From Fictibacillus sp. FJAT-27399 (GTDB lineage Bacteria > Bacillota > Bacilli > Bacillales > Fictibacillaceae), in NCBI RefSeq assembly GCF_001510655.1, contig NZ_LMVC01000002.1, positions 1,090,379 to 1,154,378 on the forward strand: DNA of 64,000 nt, in the 5' to 3' direction. Positions 16,755-26,456 of the stretch are shown here, piece by piece. The notes beneath the pieces were generated by a model. That model was not told the origin of the DNA. It ran no database searches and saw only the letters and a list, made by a program, of their open reading frames with translations. Each line of letters starts with the position of its first letter. Position 1 is the first letter of the stretch. Both the position numbers and the translations under genes were made by a program.

Positions 16755-17918
16755 ATGAAACGATACATAGTGGTTGTTGTTGCGATGGCACTCCTGCTAT
16801 CCGTTGGCGGAGGTCGTACGTTTGCTGCTGAAAAAACATTAAAGCTTGCTCCAAATTCTTCATCTGCCATTTTAATCGAGCGTGATACAGGTACGGTATT
16901 ATTTAATAAGAACAGCCATAAAAAGCTGCCGCCTGCGAGCATGACAAAAATTATGACGATGATTTTAATCATGGAAGCACTGGATTCCGGTAAAATTAAA
17001 CTTACTGATCCCGTCCGGGTAAGTGAGTATGCCGCGTCAATGGGAGGCTCTCAAATTTTCCTTGAGCCGGGCGAAGAGATGACCGTTCATGACATGATGA
17101 AAGGAATCGCCATCGGCAGTGCCAATGATGCTTCTGTCGCGATGGCTGAGAAAATCGGAGGATCCGAGTCTTCTTTCGTAGACATGATGAACAAAAAAGC
17201 AAAACAGCTGAGACTCAATGAGACATTCTTTAAAAATGTGACGGGACTGCCTGCAGCCGGCCACTATTCTTCTGCTCATGATATGGCAATCATGGGCAAG
17301 GAACTTTTGAAGCATGAAGAGATTACGAAATATACCGGCCTTTACGAAGAATACCTTCGCCAAAACACATCGAAAAAATTCTGGCTCGTGAACACGAACA
17401 GGCTTGTAAAGTTTTATCCCGGGACAGACGGTTTGAAAACCGGATTTACCCAGGAGGCCAAGTATTGCCTTACAGCTACAGCTAAAAAGCATGATATGCG
17501 TGTCATCGCTGTTGTGATGGGTGCACCGAATCCGAAAGAACGGAACAAGCAGATCACCGAAATGTTTGATTATGCATTCTCTCAGTACGCAACTAAGAAA
17601 TTGTATGATCGCCATCAAATTGTGAAGCAGGTTAAAATCCAGAAGGGGAACATGCAGAGGCTGGCGGTTGTAACTTCTGAAAGTATTTCTGTCCTTTCCA
17701 AGCGCGGTGAAAAAGAAAACAAAGTGAATCCAAAGATCACAGTGACTCCTGATCTGAAGATGCCGATTAAAAAAGGCCAGCAGGTAGGGACACTCAGTAT
17801 TGTTAAAGGTGGAAAAACGATCACCAAAAGCCCGCTGCTTGCATCTGAGAATGTGAAGAGCGCTTCATGGTGGAGTTTATTTAAACGTACGATTGGCCAT
17901 ATGGCAAAATCGTCTTAA
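16755..17918 (+). CDS. dacF: D-alanyl-D-alanine carboxypeptidase DacF
   Basis: 387 residues, S11-type penicillin-binding protein. A signal peptide (residues 1-25) ends near TFAAE. The catalytic motifs are S62-xx-K65 (ASMTK), S122-A-N124 and K228-T-G. It trims the pentapeptide stem of peptidoglycan in the forespore and so affects cortex cross-linking. ATG 16755 has GGAGGG 8 bases upstream. The gene precedes the spoIIA operon as in B. subtilis, where part of its message reads through; here a hairpin separates them. It is paired functionally with the second S11 enzyme DacB at 31175-32347. Confidence 0.93.
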   Translation: MKRYIVVVVAMALLLSVGGGRTFAAEKTLKLAPNSSSAILIERDTGTVLFNKNSHKKLPPASMTKIMTMILIMEALDSGKIKLTDPVRVSEYAASMGGSQIFLEPGEEMTVHDMMKGIAIGSANDASVAMAEKIGGSESSFVDMMNKKAKQLRLNETFFKNVTGLPAAGHYSSAHDMAIMGKELLKHEEITKYTGLYEEYLRQNTSKKFWLVNTNRLVKFYPGTDGLKTGFTQEAKYCLTATAKKHDMRVIAVVMGAPNPKERNKQITEMFDYAFSQYATKKLYDRHQIVKQVKIQKGNMQRLAVVTSESISVLSKRGEKENKVNPKITVTPDLKMPIKKGQQVGTLSIVKGGKTITKSPLLASENVKSASWWSLFKRTIGHMAKSS

Positions 17919-17938
17919 TTGCATGATTTGACTAATAT

Positions 17939-17988
17939 GGACGAATCCGCACTAGTTTTGTAATAGTGGAGGATTTCGTCCTTTTTTT
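17939..17988 (+). terminator. Imperfect terminator between dacF and spoIIAA
   Basis: GGACGAATCC.. pairs imperfectly with ..GGATTTCGTCC around an inner CACTA/TAGTG stem, followed by seven T. The descending arm carries the SigH-like promoter of spoIIAA. Confidence 0.7.
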
Positions 17989-17995
17989 ATCGAAA
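17968..17995 (+). promoter_or_regulatory. Candidate SigH promoter of the spoIIA operon
   Basis: GGAGGATTT, a 12-base spacer and ATCGAAA fit the SigH consensus RnAGGAwww-N11/12-RnnGAAT with one mismatch in the -10. It lies 33 bases before spoIIAA. The B. subtilis spoIIA operon is SigH-driven. Confidence 0.65.
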
Positions 17996-18028
17996 CATTT
18001 TCGTATCAAGAAAAAGGAGGAGAGAAAG

Positions 18029-18379
18029 TTGAGTCTTAACATCGGGCTGGAGATTAAGCATACCGTTTTATGTATACGCCTTGAAGGGGAACTGGACCAT
18101 CATACCGCTGATGAACTGAGGTCAAAGGTTGATGATATTTTAAAGAGCAAAAAGATTGAACATATCATGCTGAACCTTGAAGGTTTGGCCTTCATGGACA
18201 GTTCTGGCCTCGGCGTTATCCTTGGCAGGTATAAACAGATCAAGAACAATCACGGTGAGATGGTGGTATGCGCGATCTCTCCGGCAGTTAAACGTCTATT
18301 CGACATGTCTGGCCTCTTTAAGATTATCAGGCTGGAAGAAAATGAAGAATATGCCCTACAAACACTGGGGGTGGCTTAA
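18029..18379 (+). CDS. spoIIAA: Anti-sigma F factor antagonist SpoIIAA
   Basis: 116 residues, STAS domain. The phosphorylation site is Ser58 in [10 protein letters not shown], and LDHHTADEL and [14 protein letters not shown] are family blocks. Unphosphorylated SpoIIAA releases SigF from SpoIIAB in the forespore. The TTG start at 18029 has AAGGAGG 8 bases upstream and gives the family N-terminus; the longer open frame from 17966 would begin inside the terminator. It is followed one base later by spoIIAB. Confidence 0.96.
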   Translation: MSLNIGLEIKHTVLCIRLEGELDHHTADELRSKVDDILKSKKIEHIMLNLEGLAFMDSSGLGVILGRYKQIKNNHGEMVVCAISPAVKRLFDMSGLFKIIRLEENEEYALQTLGVA

Positions 18380-18380
18380 C

Positions 18381-18821
18381 ATGAGAAACGAAATGAAAAT
18401 CCAGTTTTCGGCGCTGAGCCAGAATGAATCGTTCGCGAGGGTTACAGTCGCTGCTTTTATTGCCCAGCTGGATCCGACAGTGGATGAATTGACAGAGATT
18501 AAGACGGTCGTCTCTGAAGCGGTAACCAATGCTATTATTCATGGCTATGAGAATCGTGCGGATGGAATCGTATACATTGAAGTCACTATTGATGAAGATA
18601 CGGTTAAGCTGACAATCAGAGATAAGGGGATAGGAATCCAGGATCTCGACGAGGCGAGACAGCCGCTGTTCACTTCAAAACCGGAGCTTGAACGGTCTGG
18701 AATGGGCTTTACGATCATGGAGAATTTTATGGATGAGGTGGAAGTGATCTCAGAACCTTCCTATGGCACCACGATTCACTTGACTAAATTCCTGGCAAAA
18801 AATAAAGCGGTTATCAATTAA
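18381..18821 (+). CDS. spoIIAB: Anti-sigma F factor and SpoIIAA kinase SpoIIAB
   Basis: 146 residues, GHKL ATPase fold. The N box ([13 protein letters not shown]), G1 box (IRDKGIGI) and G2 region ([13 protein letters not shown]) are all present. It binds SigF and phosphorylates SpoIIAA, coupling SigF activity to septation. The long open frame starting at 18177 is only out-of-frame overlap with spoIIAA; ATG 18381 gives [18 protein letters not shown], the family start. Confidence 0.97.
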   Translation: MRNEMKIQFSALSQNESFARVTVAAFIAQLDPTVDELTEIKTVVSEAVTNAIIHGYENRADGIVYIEVTIDEDTVKLTIRDKGIGIQDLDEARQPLFTSKPELERSGMGFTIMENFMDEVEVISEPSYGTTIHLTKFLAKNKAVIN

Positions 18822-18833
18822 GGGGTATGCCTT

Positions 18834-19589
18834 ATGGATGTCGAGGTTAAAGGCGGTAAGAATGAATCGTACTTTAAGGATGAGGAAATCAAGTTATTGA
18901 TCAAACGAAGCCAGGAAGGCGACCAATCTGCCCGTGATTTGATCGTGGAGAAGAACATGCGCCTTGTCTGGTCAGTTGTACAGCGTTTTATCAACAGGGG
19001 ATACGAACCGGACGATCTTTTTCAAATCGGCAGCATCGGCCTCCTAAAGTCGGTGGATAAGTTCGACCTGAGTTATGACGTACGCTTTTCTACGTATGCC
19101 GTTCCGATGATCATCGGAGAGATCCAGCGGTTCATACGGGATGATGGTACAGTAAAGGTCAGCAGATCGCTGAAAGAAATGGGGAACAAAGTAAGGAAAG
19201 CGAAGGATGAATTGTCAAAAGGTCTTGGCAGAACACCTACAGTCAATGAAGTCGCTGAAAAGCTGGAGATCACCGTTGAGGAAGTTGTGCTTGCACAGGA
19301 AGCTGTGCGTGCACCGACGTCGATCCACGAGACCGTCTATGAAAACGACGGAGATCCTATCACACTTCTTGACCAAATCGCAGATACAGCTGATAACAAG
19401 TGGTTTGACAAAATCACCTTGCAGGAGGCCATAGAATCTCTAGATGAAAGGGAGCGGGTTATCGTTTATCTCCGCTACTACAAAGACCAGACACAATCGG
19501 AAGTGGCTGAGCGCCTTGGCATCTCACAGGTCCAAGTCTCTCGCCTTGAAAAGAAAATATTAGCTCAGATGAAAAGCCAGATGGATTAA
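18834..19589 (+). CDS. sigF: RNA polymerase sigma-F factor
   Basis: 251 residues, sigma-70 family type 3. Region 2 (RLVWSVVQRFINRGYEPDDLFQIG, STYAVPMIIGEIQRFIRDDG), region 3 and region 4 (DQTQSEVAERLGISQVQVSRLEKK) are complete. It is the first forespore-specific sigma factor and starts 12 bases after spoIIAB. A terminator follows at once. In region 4 this sequence is almost identical to B. subtilis SigF, so SigF promoters should be read alike. Confidence 0.97.
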   Translation: MDVEVKGGKNESYFKDEEIKLLIKRSQEGDQSARDLIVEKNMRLVWSVVQRFINRGYEPDDLFQIGSIGLLKSVDKFDLSYDVRFSTYAVPMIIGEIQRFIRDDGTVKVSRSLKEMGNKVRKAKDELSKGLGRTPTVNEVAEKLEITVEEVVLAQEAVRAPTSIHETVYENDGDPITLLDQIADTADNKWFDKITLQEAIESLDERERVIVYLRYYKDQTQSEVAERLGISQVQVSRLEKKILAQMKSQMD

Positions 19590-19609
19590 CCAGTCCATTT
19601 GGCTTTTTT
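19572..19609 (+). terminator. Terminator of the spoIIA operon
   Basis: AAAAGCCAGATGGA (inside the sigF end) pairs with TCCATTTGGCTTTT, with one G-T pair, then T-rich sequence. Confidence 0.85.
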
Positions 19610-19696
19610 ATTTTGCAAAGATTTTGCATAGATGGAATGTCAAGATCGGCGCTTTTGCTTTTCTCGTTGGCAATTGATGGATAATCCGGGTATGAA

Positions 19697-19726
19697 GAAT
19701 GAGACAACTTTGCCAAATACATACTA
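19697..19726 (+). promoter_or_regulatory. Consensus SigG promoter of the spoVA operon
   Basis: GAATG at 19697-19701, exactly 18 bases, then CATACTA at 19720-19726: a full match to GHATR-N18-CATWMTA. It lies 34 bases before spoVAA, and spoVA is SigG-controlled in B. subtilis. Confidence 0.85.
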
Positions 19727-19760
19727 AAAACGAATGTCGAAGAAAACAGGAGGCACAACC

Positions 19761-20384
19761 ATGGAGGAATCTACTGTTTACATACGTATGAGACAAAAGG
19801 TTCAGGTTGTTCTTCAGCAGCCCGTTACACTTGGAACGGTCGCACAGATTGTCGCATCACCGGCAGCTGCCAAAAAGCTGCAGGACCTGATTATTCATCA
19901 AGTAAAACCGGCAGATAAGCATCTGGTTGTTCTTGATGTTATGAAAGTCGTGAAAAAGATCCAGGATGTTCTGCCAAATTGTGATATCCAAACGGTAGGC
20001 CCCGCCCAAACGATACTTGAAATACAATTTAAAAAGAAGAAAATGGCACCTGTATATTTTGTACTTGTTTGGCTGCTCCTGTTTATCGGTTCAGCCCTTG
20101 CCATTATGAATTTTCACGAGGATGTAAGCATGCAGGTGGTCCATCAGAAGATCTATTTTATGATTACCGGCAGCTATAACAATCAGCCTCTTCTTCTGCA
20201 GATTCCCTATTCATTTGGGCTTGGGCTCGGAATGGTCTTATTTTTTAACCATGTATTCAAGAAGAGGCTGAACGAAGAACCGAGTCCTCTGGAAGTTGAA
20301 ATGTTTAAATACCAGCAGGATCTGGATCAGTATGTCGTAATCCATGAGAACAAAGAGACCGAGAAGAAGATCCATGGAGATTAA
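19761..20384 (+). CDS. spoVAA: Stage V sporulation protein AA
   Basis: 207 residues. A soluble N-terminal half is followed by two membrane segments (about 98-120 and 145-168). The C-terminal block NHVFKKRLNEEPSPLEVEMF is shared with B. subtilis SpoVAA. It is the first gene of the seven-gene operon for the spore inner-membrane channel that moves Ca-dipicolinate in during sporulation and out on germination. ATG 19761 follows CAGGAGG; the upstream in-frame start at 19734 has none. Confidence 0.93.
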   Translation: MEESTVYIRMRQKVQVVLQQPVTLGTVAQIVASPAAAKKLQDLIIHQVKPADKHLVVLDVMKVVKKIQDVLPNCDIQTVGPAQTILEIQFKKKKMAPVYFVLVWLLLFIGSALAIMNFHEDVSMQVVHQKIYFMITGSYNNQPLLLQIPYSFGLGLGMVLFFNHVFKKRLNEEPSPLEVEMFKYQQDLDQYVVIHENKETEKKIHGD

Positions 20385-20796
20385 GAGTGTTTTCCTTGCT
20401 TTTATCGGTTTAGGCGGTGGTATTGCTGTAGGATCGGGATTTGTTGCTTTTTTAACGGTTCTTGGGATTATTCCCCGGCTGATGCAGCTCAGTAAAACGT
20501 ACTGTTTTATACGGGCTTATGAGTGGAGTGTTGTGTTAGGGGCAGTGATCGGGGGATGGCTGAACTTGAGAAATGCCTCCATCCATGCCTCGCCGCTGCT
20601 TCTCATTCCGATCGGGATCTTTTGCGGTGTATTTATCGGAATGCTTGCCGCAGCCTTAACCGAAGTGCTGAACGTACTCCCGATCCTGGCAAAAAGAATC
20701 GGGTTCGGAGAAAAACTTCTCGTGATACTAATGGCGATCGTATTAGGAAAAGTGTTGGGATCTTTGTTTCATTGGATGGTATATGTAAATCAATAA
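20374..20796 (+). CDS. spoVAB: Stage V sporulation protein AB
   Basis: 140 residues, polytopic membrane protein with about four hydrophobic segments and glycine-rich FIGLGGGIAVGSGFVAFLTVLG at its start. It overlaps spoVAA by 11 bases, implying coupled translation. The upstream in-frame extension (from 20344) is spoVAA read in another frame. It has a proposed structural role in the SpoVA DPA channel; the exact role is not known. Confidence 0.92.
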   Translation: MEIKSVFLAFIGLGGGIAVGSGFVAFLTVLGIIPRLMQLSKTYCFIRAYEWSVVLGAVIGGWLNLRNASIHASPLLLIPIGIFCGVFIGMLAAALTEVLNVLPILAKRIGFGEKLLVILMAIVLGKVLGSLFHWMVYVNQ

Positions 20797-20812
20797 GACA
20801 GGAGAAATGAAC

Positions 20813-21268
20813 ATGTCCAGTAAAGAACAGCAGCAGGCTTATGCCGAAAAAATCAAACCCTTGCAGCCGAAACCACCTTATTTCATAAACTGCTTGAAGG
20901 CATTTTTGGTGGGTGGATTCATTTGTATCATAGGCGAAGCGCTTCAGAAATTTTACATGACCTATTTTAATTTTAATGAACAGACGGCAGGCAATCCGAC
21001 CGCAGCTACACTGATCCTCATCGCGGCTTTGCTGACAGGCATCGGGGTGTATGACAAGATCGGACAGTTCGGCGGTGCAGGATCAGCTGTCCCGGTTACA
21101 GGGTTCGCCAACGCTATAACGAGCGCCGCTCTTGAACACAAGAGTGAAGGGATCGTATTGGGAATTGCTACCAACTTATTCAAACTTGCAGGTGCAGTTA
21201 TTGTTTTCGGAGCTGTATCAGCCTATATCTTCGGAATGATCAGGTATGCGTTTAAAACACTAATGTAA
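20813..21268 (+). CDS. spoVAC: Stage V sporulation protein AC
   Basis: 151 residues, homologous to SpoVAE(b) below (both have the GxYDxxxxFxGAGxxVPxTxF block, here GVYDKIGQFGGAGSAVPVTG). Membrane segments are at about 28-48, 66-85, 95-115 and 122-145. In B. subtilis SpoVAC acts as a mechanosensitive DPA channel. ATG 20813 is 8 bases from AGGAG; ATG 20807 is in frame but too close to it. Confidence 0.95.
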   Translation: MSSKEQQQAYAEKIKPLQPKPPYFINCLKAFLVGGFICIIGEALQKFYMTYFNFNEQTAGNPTAATLILIAALLTGIGVYDKIGQFGGAGSAVPVTGFANAITSAALEHKSEGIVLGIATNLFKLAGAVIVFGAVSAYIFGMIRYAFKTLM

Positions 21269-21281
21269 AGGAACGATGGAT

Positions 21282-22301
21282 ATGAAACTGCTCGGAAGGC
21301 AAACGTGGAAATTTGGAGAACAGGTCTTTTTAAATTCAACAGGAACAGCTGTAGGCCCAATGGAAAGTGAAGGCCCGCTCGGAGCGATGTTTGATGTAAA
21401 GTACAAAGAACTTCATTGTAATGAAAAGAACTGGGAACTCGCAGAGCGCCGTTTGATGGAAGATTCAATCACGAGCTGTCTGAACAAGGCAAAATTGTCA
21501 AACGAGGATATTAATTTTTTCCTTGCTGGTGATCTGCTCAATCAGGTTGTAACAGCAAACTATGTGGCAAGAGCTAATGAAATTCCTTTCCTTGGTGTCT
21601 TCGGAGCCTGTTCCACTTCGATGGAATCTCTTGCAGTCGGTGCTGCCCTGGTAGATGGGGGCTACGCCAACCGGGTAGTAGCGGCCGTAAGTTCACATAA
21701 CGCTACAGCTGAACGCCAATTCCGGTATCCAACCGAATATGGCGGACAGAAGCCGGATACGGCAACGTTCACGGTGACAGGAGCGGGGGCTGCTCTCGTC
21801 AGCAGAGAACCATCATCCATAAAAATAACCGCAGCCACGATTGGAAAAGTAAAAGACTTTGGGATCAAGGATCCTTTTGATATGGGTTCAGCGATGGCGC
21901 CTGCAGCAGCAGATACTATCGCGGCTCACCTTAAAGAGACAGGGAATAACCCGGATTACTACGATTTAATCGTAACAGGGGACCTTTCAGCAGTCGGTTC
22001 ACCGATCGTTAAGATGCTCTTAAGTGAGCAAGGTGTAGATATCTCAAAGAATCACAGAGATTGCGGTCTGATGATGTACCGTCCTGATCAGGAAGTGTTT
22101 GCCGGCGGAAGCGGCTGTGCCTGCTCTGCAGTCGTAACATACGGCCACCTTGTAAAAGAACTCCAATCAGGTAATTTGAACCGGATTTTAGTCGTAGCCA
22201 CTGGGGCACTCCTGAATCCGACGATGATGCAGCAGAAAGAATCCATTCCAACGATTGCTCACGGAGTAGTTCTTGAAAGTACAAAGGAGGTGCTTAAGTA
22301 A
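21282..22301 (+). CDS. spoVAD: Stage V sporulation protein AD, DPA-binding
   Basis: 339 residues, thiolase-like (KAS III) fold without a condensing role. Family blocks [40 protein letters not shown] and [15 protein letters not shown] are present. SpoVAD binds dipicolinic acid in B. subtilis. ATG 21282 is preferred (9 bases from AAGGA); ATG 21276 is in frame. Its stop codon overlaps the next start by one base. Confidence 0.96.
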   Translation: MKLLGRQTWKFGEQVFLNSTGTAVGPMESEGPLGAMFDVKYKELHCNEKNWELAERRLMEDSITSCLNKAKLSNEDINFFLAGDLLNQVVTANYVARANEIPFLGVFGACSTSMESLAVGAALVDGGYANRVVAAVSSHNATAERQFRYPTEYGGQKPDTATFTVTGAGAALVSREPSSIKITAATIGKVKDFGIKDPFDMGSAMAPAAADTIAAHLKETGNNPDYYDLIVTGDLSAVGSPIVKMLLSEQGVDISKNHRDCGLMMYRPDQEVFAGGSGCACSAVVTYGHLVKELQSGNLNRILVVATGALLNPTMMQQKESIPTIAHGVVLESTKEVLK

Positions 22302-22651
22302 TGGAGTATTTATGGGCATTTTTAGTCGGAGGCGCCATATGTGTAGTCGGCCAGCTCATGATGGATGTGTTTAAATTAACTCCTGCACACGTCACCACCT
22401 CCTTTGTTGTCGTTGGAGCAGCGCTGGATGCATTTGGAATTTATGATAATCTTATTAAATTTGCAGGTGCAGGAGCTACTGTTCCGATCACGAGCTTTGG
22501 GCATAACCTGCTGCATGGTGCGATGGCATCAGCAGACGATCATGGGTTTATTGGAATAGCCATGGGAATCTTTGAACTGACTTCAGCCGGTATCTCATCT
22601 GCCATTCTATTCGGTTTTCTGGTCGCATTAATATTTAAGCCTAAGGGGTGA
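22301..22651 (+). CDS. spoVAEb: Stage V sporulation protein AE (SpoVAEb type)
   Basis: 116 residues, almost entirely membrane. It is a paralog of SpoVAC in the same operon, sharing the pattern [20 protein letters not shown]. It starts within the stop region of spoVAD (TAATG), so translation is coupled. It belongs to the DPA channel set. Confidence 0.94.
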   Translation: MEYLWAFLVGGAICVVGQLMMDVFKLTPAHVTTSFVVVGAALDAFGIYDNLIKFAGAGATVPITSFGHNLLHGAMASADDHGFIGIAMGIFELTSAGISSAILFGFLVALIFKPKG

Positions 22652-22656
22652 AAACA

Positions 22657-23256
22657 TTGGGAAAGAAGCGTGTCATCCTCATTACAGACGGAGATTTATA
22701 TGCTTTGCGAGCAGTAGAGCATGTAGCCAGAAAAATAGGTGGACGCTGTATTTCCCAGTCCTGGGGGAACCCTTCGAAAATAAGCGGGCACCAGCTTGTA
22801 AGAATGATCATGCAGACGCCCCACGATCCCGTCCTCGTCATGTTCGATGATTGCGGATTCCGCGGCGAAGGCCCGGGAGAACTCGCAATGAGAATTGTGT
22901 GCAGCCAACCGGACATCGAGGTGCTCGGCGCAATAGCCGTCGCATCCAAAACCCATCATTCGGAATGGACTAAAGTTCATTTTTCCATCGACCGGTATGG
23001 GAGCTTTACAGAATACGGGATTGACAAGAGCGGTGTTCCCGATTTTGAGACAGGCAGGATCAACGGAGATACCGTCTATATACTTGATGAATTGAACCTC
23101 CCGATCGTCATCGGTATCGGTGATATCGGAAAGATGGCCGGCCATGACGCAGTGGAAAAAGGAGCCCCGATTACAAGTATGGCGGTTGAAACCATTTTAG
23201 AAAGGAGCGGTTATAATGCAGGGATCGAAAGAAAGGAAAAAGACACCAATCAGTAA
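22657..23256 (+). CDS. spoVAEa: Stage V sporulation protein AE (SpoVAEa type), soluble
   Basis: 199 residues, without membrane segments. It begins [21 protein letters not shown], typical of the SpoVAEa family. TTG 22657 is 8 bases from AAGGGG; an in-frame GTG at 22648 is fused to the ribosome site. Conserved blocks include [13 protein letters not shown] and [12 protein letters not shown]. Its biochemical role in the spore is unknown. It overlaps the next gene by 41 bases. Confidence 0.9.
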   Translation: MGKKRVILITDGDLYALRAVEHVARKIGGRCISQSWGNPSKISGHQLVRMIMQTPHDPVLVMFDDCGFRGEGPGELAMRIVCSQPDIEVLGAIAVASKTHHSEWTKVHFSIDRYGSFTEYGIDKSGVPDFETGRINGDTVYILDELNLPIVIGIGDIGKMAGHDAVEKGAPITSMAVETILERSGYNAGIERKEKDTNQ

Positions 23257-24697
23257 AAAAATCCAAGAGAACGAACAGCAGCTGAAATCACGGCTGGGCA
23301 TCGGAATCAGCTTTGATGTGGGTGTCAGGAAACTGCATCTATTAAAAAAAGAAGTCCAGATCTATTATTGCACTGGACTATGTGACAGCCTTTTTATCAT
23401 TGAGATCATGAGAGAGCTCATGGACATGGACCATGGGCATCGGGCTCCCTCCAATGTAAAAGAAATTCTTCATGAACATCTGTCTCACCAGCAGGTGGAA
23501 CTGACCGACAATTTGGAGATTGCTATTGACCGCATGCTTTCTGGATTGATTGCCGTCTTTCTTGAAGGGGAAGACCAAGCTTTCATCGTGGATGTCCGTA
23601 GCTATCCGGGCAGGCAGCCGGAAGAACCGGATACTGAAAAGGTAGTCCGCGGCTCCCGTGATGGATATACGGAAAATATAATTGTCAATACAGCTCTTAC
23701 TCGCAGGCGGATCAGGGATGAACGGCTCCGCCACGAAATAATGCAGGTCGGTAAACGATCCAAAACAGACATCTGTATCTGCTATATTGATGACATTGCC
23801 GATCCCGGGCTCGTCAACCTTGTCAAAAAAGAATTGCAGAGCATTGACATCGACGGTATTCCAATGGCCGATAAAACGATCGAAGAATTTCTTGTAAAGC
23901 AAGGCTGGGATCCTTTTCCGCTCGTCCGTTATACCGAGCGGCCGGATGTCGCTGCACAGCATCTCATGGAGGGGCATGTTCTGATTATTACGGATACAAG
24001 CCCATCGGTCATCATTACCCCGACTACTTATTTCCACCATATTCAGCATGCTGAAGAGTTCAGGCAGACCCCGATGGTAGGAGCTTTTATCCGATGGGTC
24101 CGTTTCGCAGGGATTATCGCTTCACTTTTACTTGTGCCTCTCTGGTACCTCTATGCCACTCAGGAAAACCTGCTTCCTCCTAATATTGATTTTATCGGTC
24201 CGAACAAAACGACGCATATTCCTTTATTTCTGCAGATCCTCTTTGCCGAGATCGGGATAGAAATATTGAGGGTAGCCGCCATCCATACCCCCAGTCCGCT
24301 GTCAACGGCCATGGGTTTGATCGCTGCCGTATTGATCGGACAGATCGCGATCGATGTTGGACTGTTTGTTCCAGAAGTTATTCTCTATGTTTCCGTAGCG
24401 GCGATCGGCGGTTTCTCGACCCCAAGCTATGAGCTGAGTGTAGCCAATAAGATGCTCCGGCTCCTGCTGCTTATCTTAACTGCCATTTTCCATGTGCCGG
24501 GATTTGTAGGTGGGATCACCCTAATAATGCTTTATCTGTGCTCGATGAAAAACTTGAATACCCCTTACTTATGGCCATTCATACCGTTTAACGCAAAAGC
24601 CTTCCTGCAGATTGTCATCCGGCTCGCTGTGCCGCTCTCAAAGATCAGGCCAAGCATCGTCCATCCGCAGAACAGCAAAAAACAGCCGACTTCCTAA
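23216..24697 (+). CDS. spoVAF: Stage V sporulation protein AF (GerA-like)
   Basis: 493 residues, related to the A subunit of germinant receptors. It has a large hydrophilic N-terminal region (about 1-290), then about five membrane segments, with the family blocks [18 protein letters not shown] and [20 protein letters not shown]. It starts inside spoVAEa behind AAAGGAG. In B. subtilis SpoVAF aids release of DPA during germination. No hairpin terminator follows it; the next signal is the lysine riboswitch terminator. Confidence 0.94.
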   Translation: MQGSKERKKTPISKKIQENEQQLKSRLGIGISFDVGVRKLHLLKKEVQIYYCTGLCDSLFIIEIMRELMDMDHGHRAPSNVKEILHEHLSHQQVELTDNLEIAIDRMLSGLIAVFLEGEDQAFIVDVRSYPGRQPEEPDTEKVVRGSRDGYTENIIVNTALTRRRIRDERLRHEIMQVGKRSKTDICICYIDDIADPGLVNLVKKELQSIDIDGIPMADKTIEEFLVKQGWDPFPLVRYTERPDVAAQHLMEGHVLIITDTSPSVIITPTTYFHHIQHAEEFRQTPMVGAFIRWVRFAGIIASLLLVPLWYLYATQENLLPPNIDFIGPNKTTHIPLFLQILFAEIGIEILRVAAIHTPSPLSTAMGLIAAVLIGQIAIDVGLFVPEVILYVSVAAIGGFSTPSYELSVANKMLRLLLLILTAIFHVPGFVGGITLIMLYLCSMKNLNTPYLWPFIPFNAKAFLQIVIRLAVPLSKIRPSIVHPQNSKKQPTS

Positions 24698-24771
24698 GAA
24701 GTATTGCCGAAAGAAAAAATTTGTGATAAATTTGTTCATAACAATTGGATATGCCTCATTTATATATAATG

Positions 24772-24958
24772 GGGTAGAGGCGCAAAGCGGATCAGTAGGA
24801 TGATGGAGTGAATGGACATGAAGAAATCATTTTAAAGGCCAATTTGCCGAAGTGTGAAGATGGTCCATACATCCTCATGCTGGGTCGCTGCCGAACAGAC
24901 AGCGGACTGTCACTGCATCATGCAGTGGAGAACTATTCCGGCAAATGGGGGTACGGTG
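24772..24958 (+). ncRNA. Lysine riboswitch (L box) upstream of lysA
   Basis: The conserved L-box segments occur in order: AGAGGCGC, CAGTAG, AAAGGCC, GCCGAAG, GCTGGGTCGCTG, GACTGTCACTGCATCATGCA and GTGGAGAACTATT. A TATAAT -10 element lies at 24765-24770, with no good -35. It precedes an intrinsic terminator and lysA, so excess lysine should stop transcription of the last lysine-biosynthesis gene. This fills most of the 351-base gap between spoVAF and lysA. Confidence 0.93.
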
Positions 24959-24960
24959 TA

Positions 24961-25002
24961 AGACAGCTAATGTACCTTAATACATTAGCTGTCTTTGTTT
25001 TT
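24961..25002 (+). terminator. Riboswitch-controlled terminator
   Basis: A perfect 14-bp stem, AGACAGCTAATGTA with TACATTAGCTGTCT, loop of 6, then TTGTTTTT. It is the expression platform of the lysine riboswitch. Confidence 0.92.
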
Positions 25003-25048
25003 AGTCGGAACAGAATCTCTAATGGAAAAGCAGAGGGGAGATTTTTTC

Positions 25049-26374
25049 ATGTATTTACATGGTACTAGTTCAATCAATGATGACAATCACTTAACAATCG
25101 GCGGGGTTGACACCGTTCAGCTGGCGCGTGAATATGGTACACCGCTTTATATTTATGATGTAGAGCTAATCCGAAAGCGTGCGAGGTCGTTCAAGAAAGC
25201 GTTTGAGGAACAAGGGATCAAAGCACAAGTGGCTTATGCAAGCAAAGCGTTCTCATGTTTGGCGCAAGTCCAGCTGATGGACGAGGAGGGAATGAGCCTG
25301 GATGTTGTATCAGGCGGGGAGCTGTATACCGCTCTTTCAGCTGGTTTTCCGGCGGATCGTATTCATTTTCATGGAAACAACAAAAGTTACCAGGAACTTC
25401 AATATGCTCTTCAATCGGAGATCGGATGTTTTGTTGTCGATAACTTTCATGAACTCCGCATGCTCGAAAGCCTTTGCAATCAGCTGAACAAGAACACATC
25501 CATCTTGCTGAGGATCACTCCGGGTATTGAAGCTCATACACACGAGTACATCCTGACTGGGCAGGAGGATTCCAAGTTCGGTTTTGACCTTCAGAACGGC
25601 CAGGCAGAACAGGCGGTTCTAGAGTCGCTTGAATCACACCGTCTTAACCTCTTGGGCGTTCATTTCCATATCGGTTCACAAATCTTTGAGACCACGGGAT
25701 TTGTTCTGGCGATTCAAAAGCTTTACGAATATCTCGGTAGATGGGATAAAGAATTTTCTTTCCTTCCTGAAGTCCTGAACCTCGGAGGCGGATTCGGCAT
25801 CCGCTATACAGAAGAAGATGAACCGCTCGAACCGAAAGAATACATTGACGCGATGATCCAGGAGATCACCAGGTTATCATCTAGCGCCTCTGTTGCTGTT
25901 CCGGAAATTTGGATTGAACCCGGGCGTTCACTGGTCGGAGATGCAGGAACGACCATCTACTCAATCGGATCTCAAAAAGATATACCTTCTGTCCGTCACT
26001 ATGTGGCTGTCGACGGGGGCATGAGCGATAACATTCGACCTGCTCTATATCAAGCCCAGTATGAAGCCGCGCTTGCAAACCGTGCCGGTGAAAAAGGGAC
26101 GAAAAAAGTTTCAATCGCCGGGAAATGCTGTGAATCAGGGGATATGCTGATCTGGGACATCATGCTCCCGGAGACGAAGAGCGGAGACTTGCTTGCTGTC
26201 TTCTGCACGGGTGCTTATGGCTATTCCATGTCCAACAACTATAACCGCATACCCCGGCCGGCGGTCGTTTTTGCTGAAAAAGGGGAAGCTCGCCTCGTTG
26301 TGAAAAGAGAATCTTATGAAGATCTCTTACGCCTGGATCTTCCTTTAAAGAACGGCGTGTTTGCCGGCAATTAA
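25049..26374 (+). CDS. lysA: Diaminopimelate decarboxylase
   Basis: 441 residues, fold-type III PLP enzyme. It decarboxylates meso-diaminopimelate to L-lysine. PLP would bind Lys66 in VAYASKAF. The signatures FHGNNKS, GVHFHIGSQIF, LNLGGGFGIRY, EPGRSLVGDAGT and GKCCESGD are present. The ATG at 25049 has AGAGGGGAG about 8 bases upstream. Control is by the lysine riboswitch just upstream. Adjacent location to spoVA matches B. subtilis. Confidence 0.97.
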   Translation: MYLHGTSSINDDNHLTIGGVDTVQLAREYGTPLYIYDVELIRKRARSFKKAFEEQGIKAQVAYASKAFSCLAQVQLMDEEGMSLDVVSGGELYTALSAGFPADRIHFHGNNKSYQELQYALQSEIGCFVVDNFHELRMLESLCNQLNKNTSILLRITPGIEAHTHEYILTGQEDSKFGFDLQNGQAEQAVLESLESHRLNLLGVHFHIGSQIFETTGFVLAIQKLYEYLGRWDKEFSFLPEVLNLGGGFGIRYTEEDEPLEPKEYIDAMIQEITRLSSSASVAVPEIWIEPGRSLVGDAGTTIYSIGSQKDIPSVRHYVAVDGGMSDNIRPALYQAQYEAALANRAGEKGTKKVSIAGKCCESGDMLIWDIMLPETKSGDLLAVFCTGAYGYSMSNNYNRIPRPAVVFAEKGEARLVVKRESYEDLLRLDLPLKNGVFAGN

Positions 26375-26456
26375 GATGAGCTTGCTGACCTCGCTGGACT
26401 CTGGGCCAAAAAAAGCATAAAATAATGAAGTATGTTGAATTCAGGAGGTTATATCT

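Noticed and set aside
23378-24049. Minus-strand open frame of 223 codons
   Set aside because: Antisense to spoVAF, whose protein has family blocks across this stretch; no ribosome site of its own.
24772-24958. T-box leader as an alternative for the lysA upstream region
   Set aside because: The conserved T-box bulge AGGGTGGnACCGCG is missing, while all main L-box segments are present in order.
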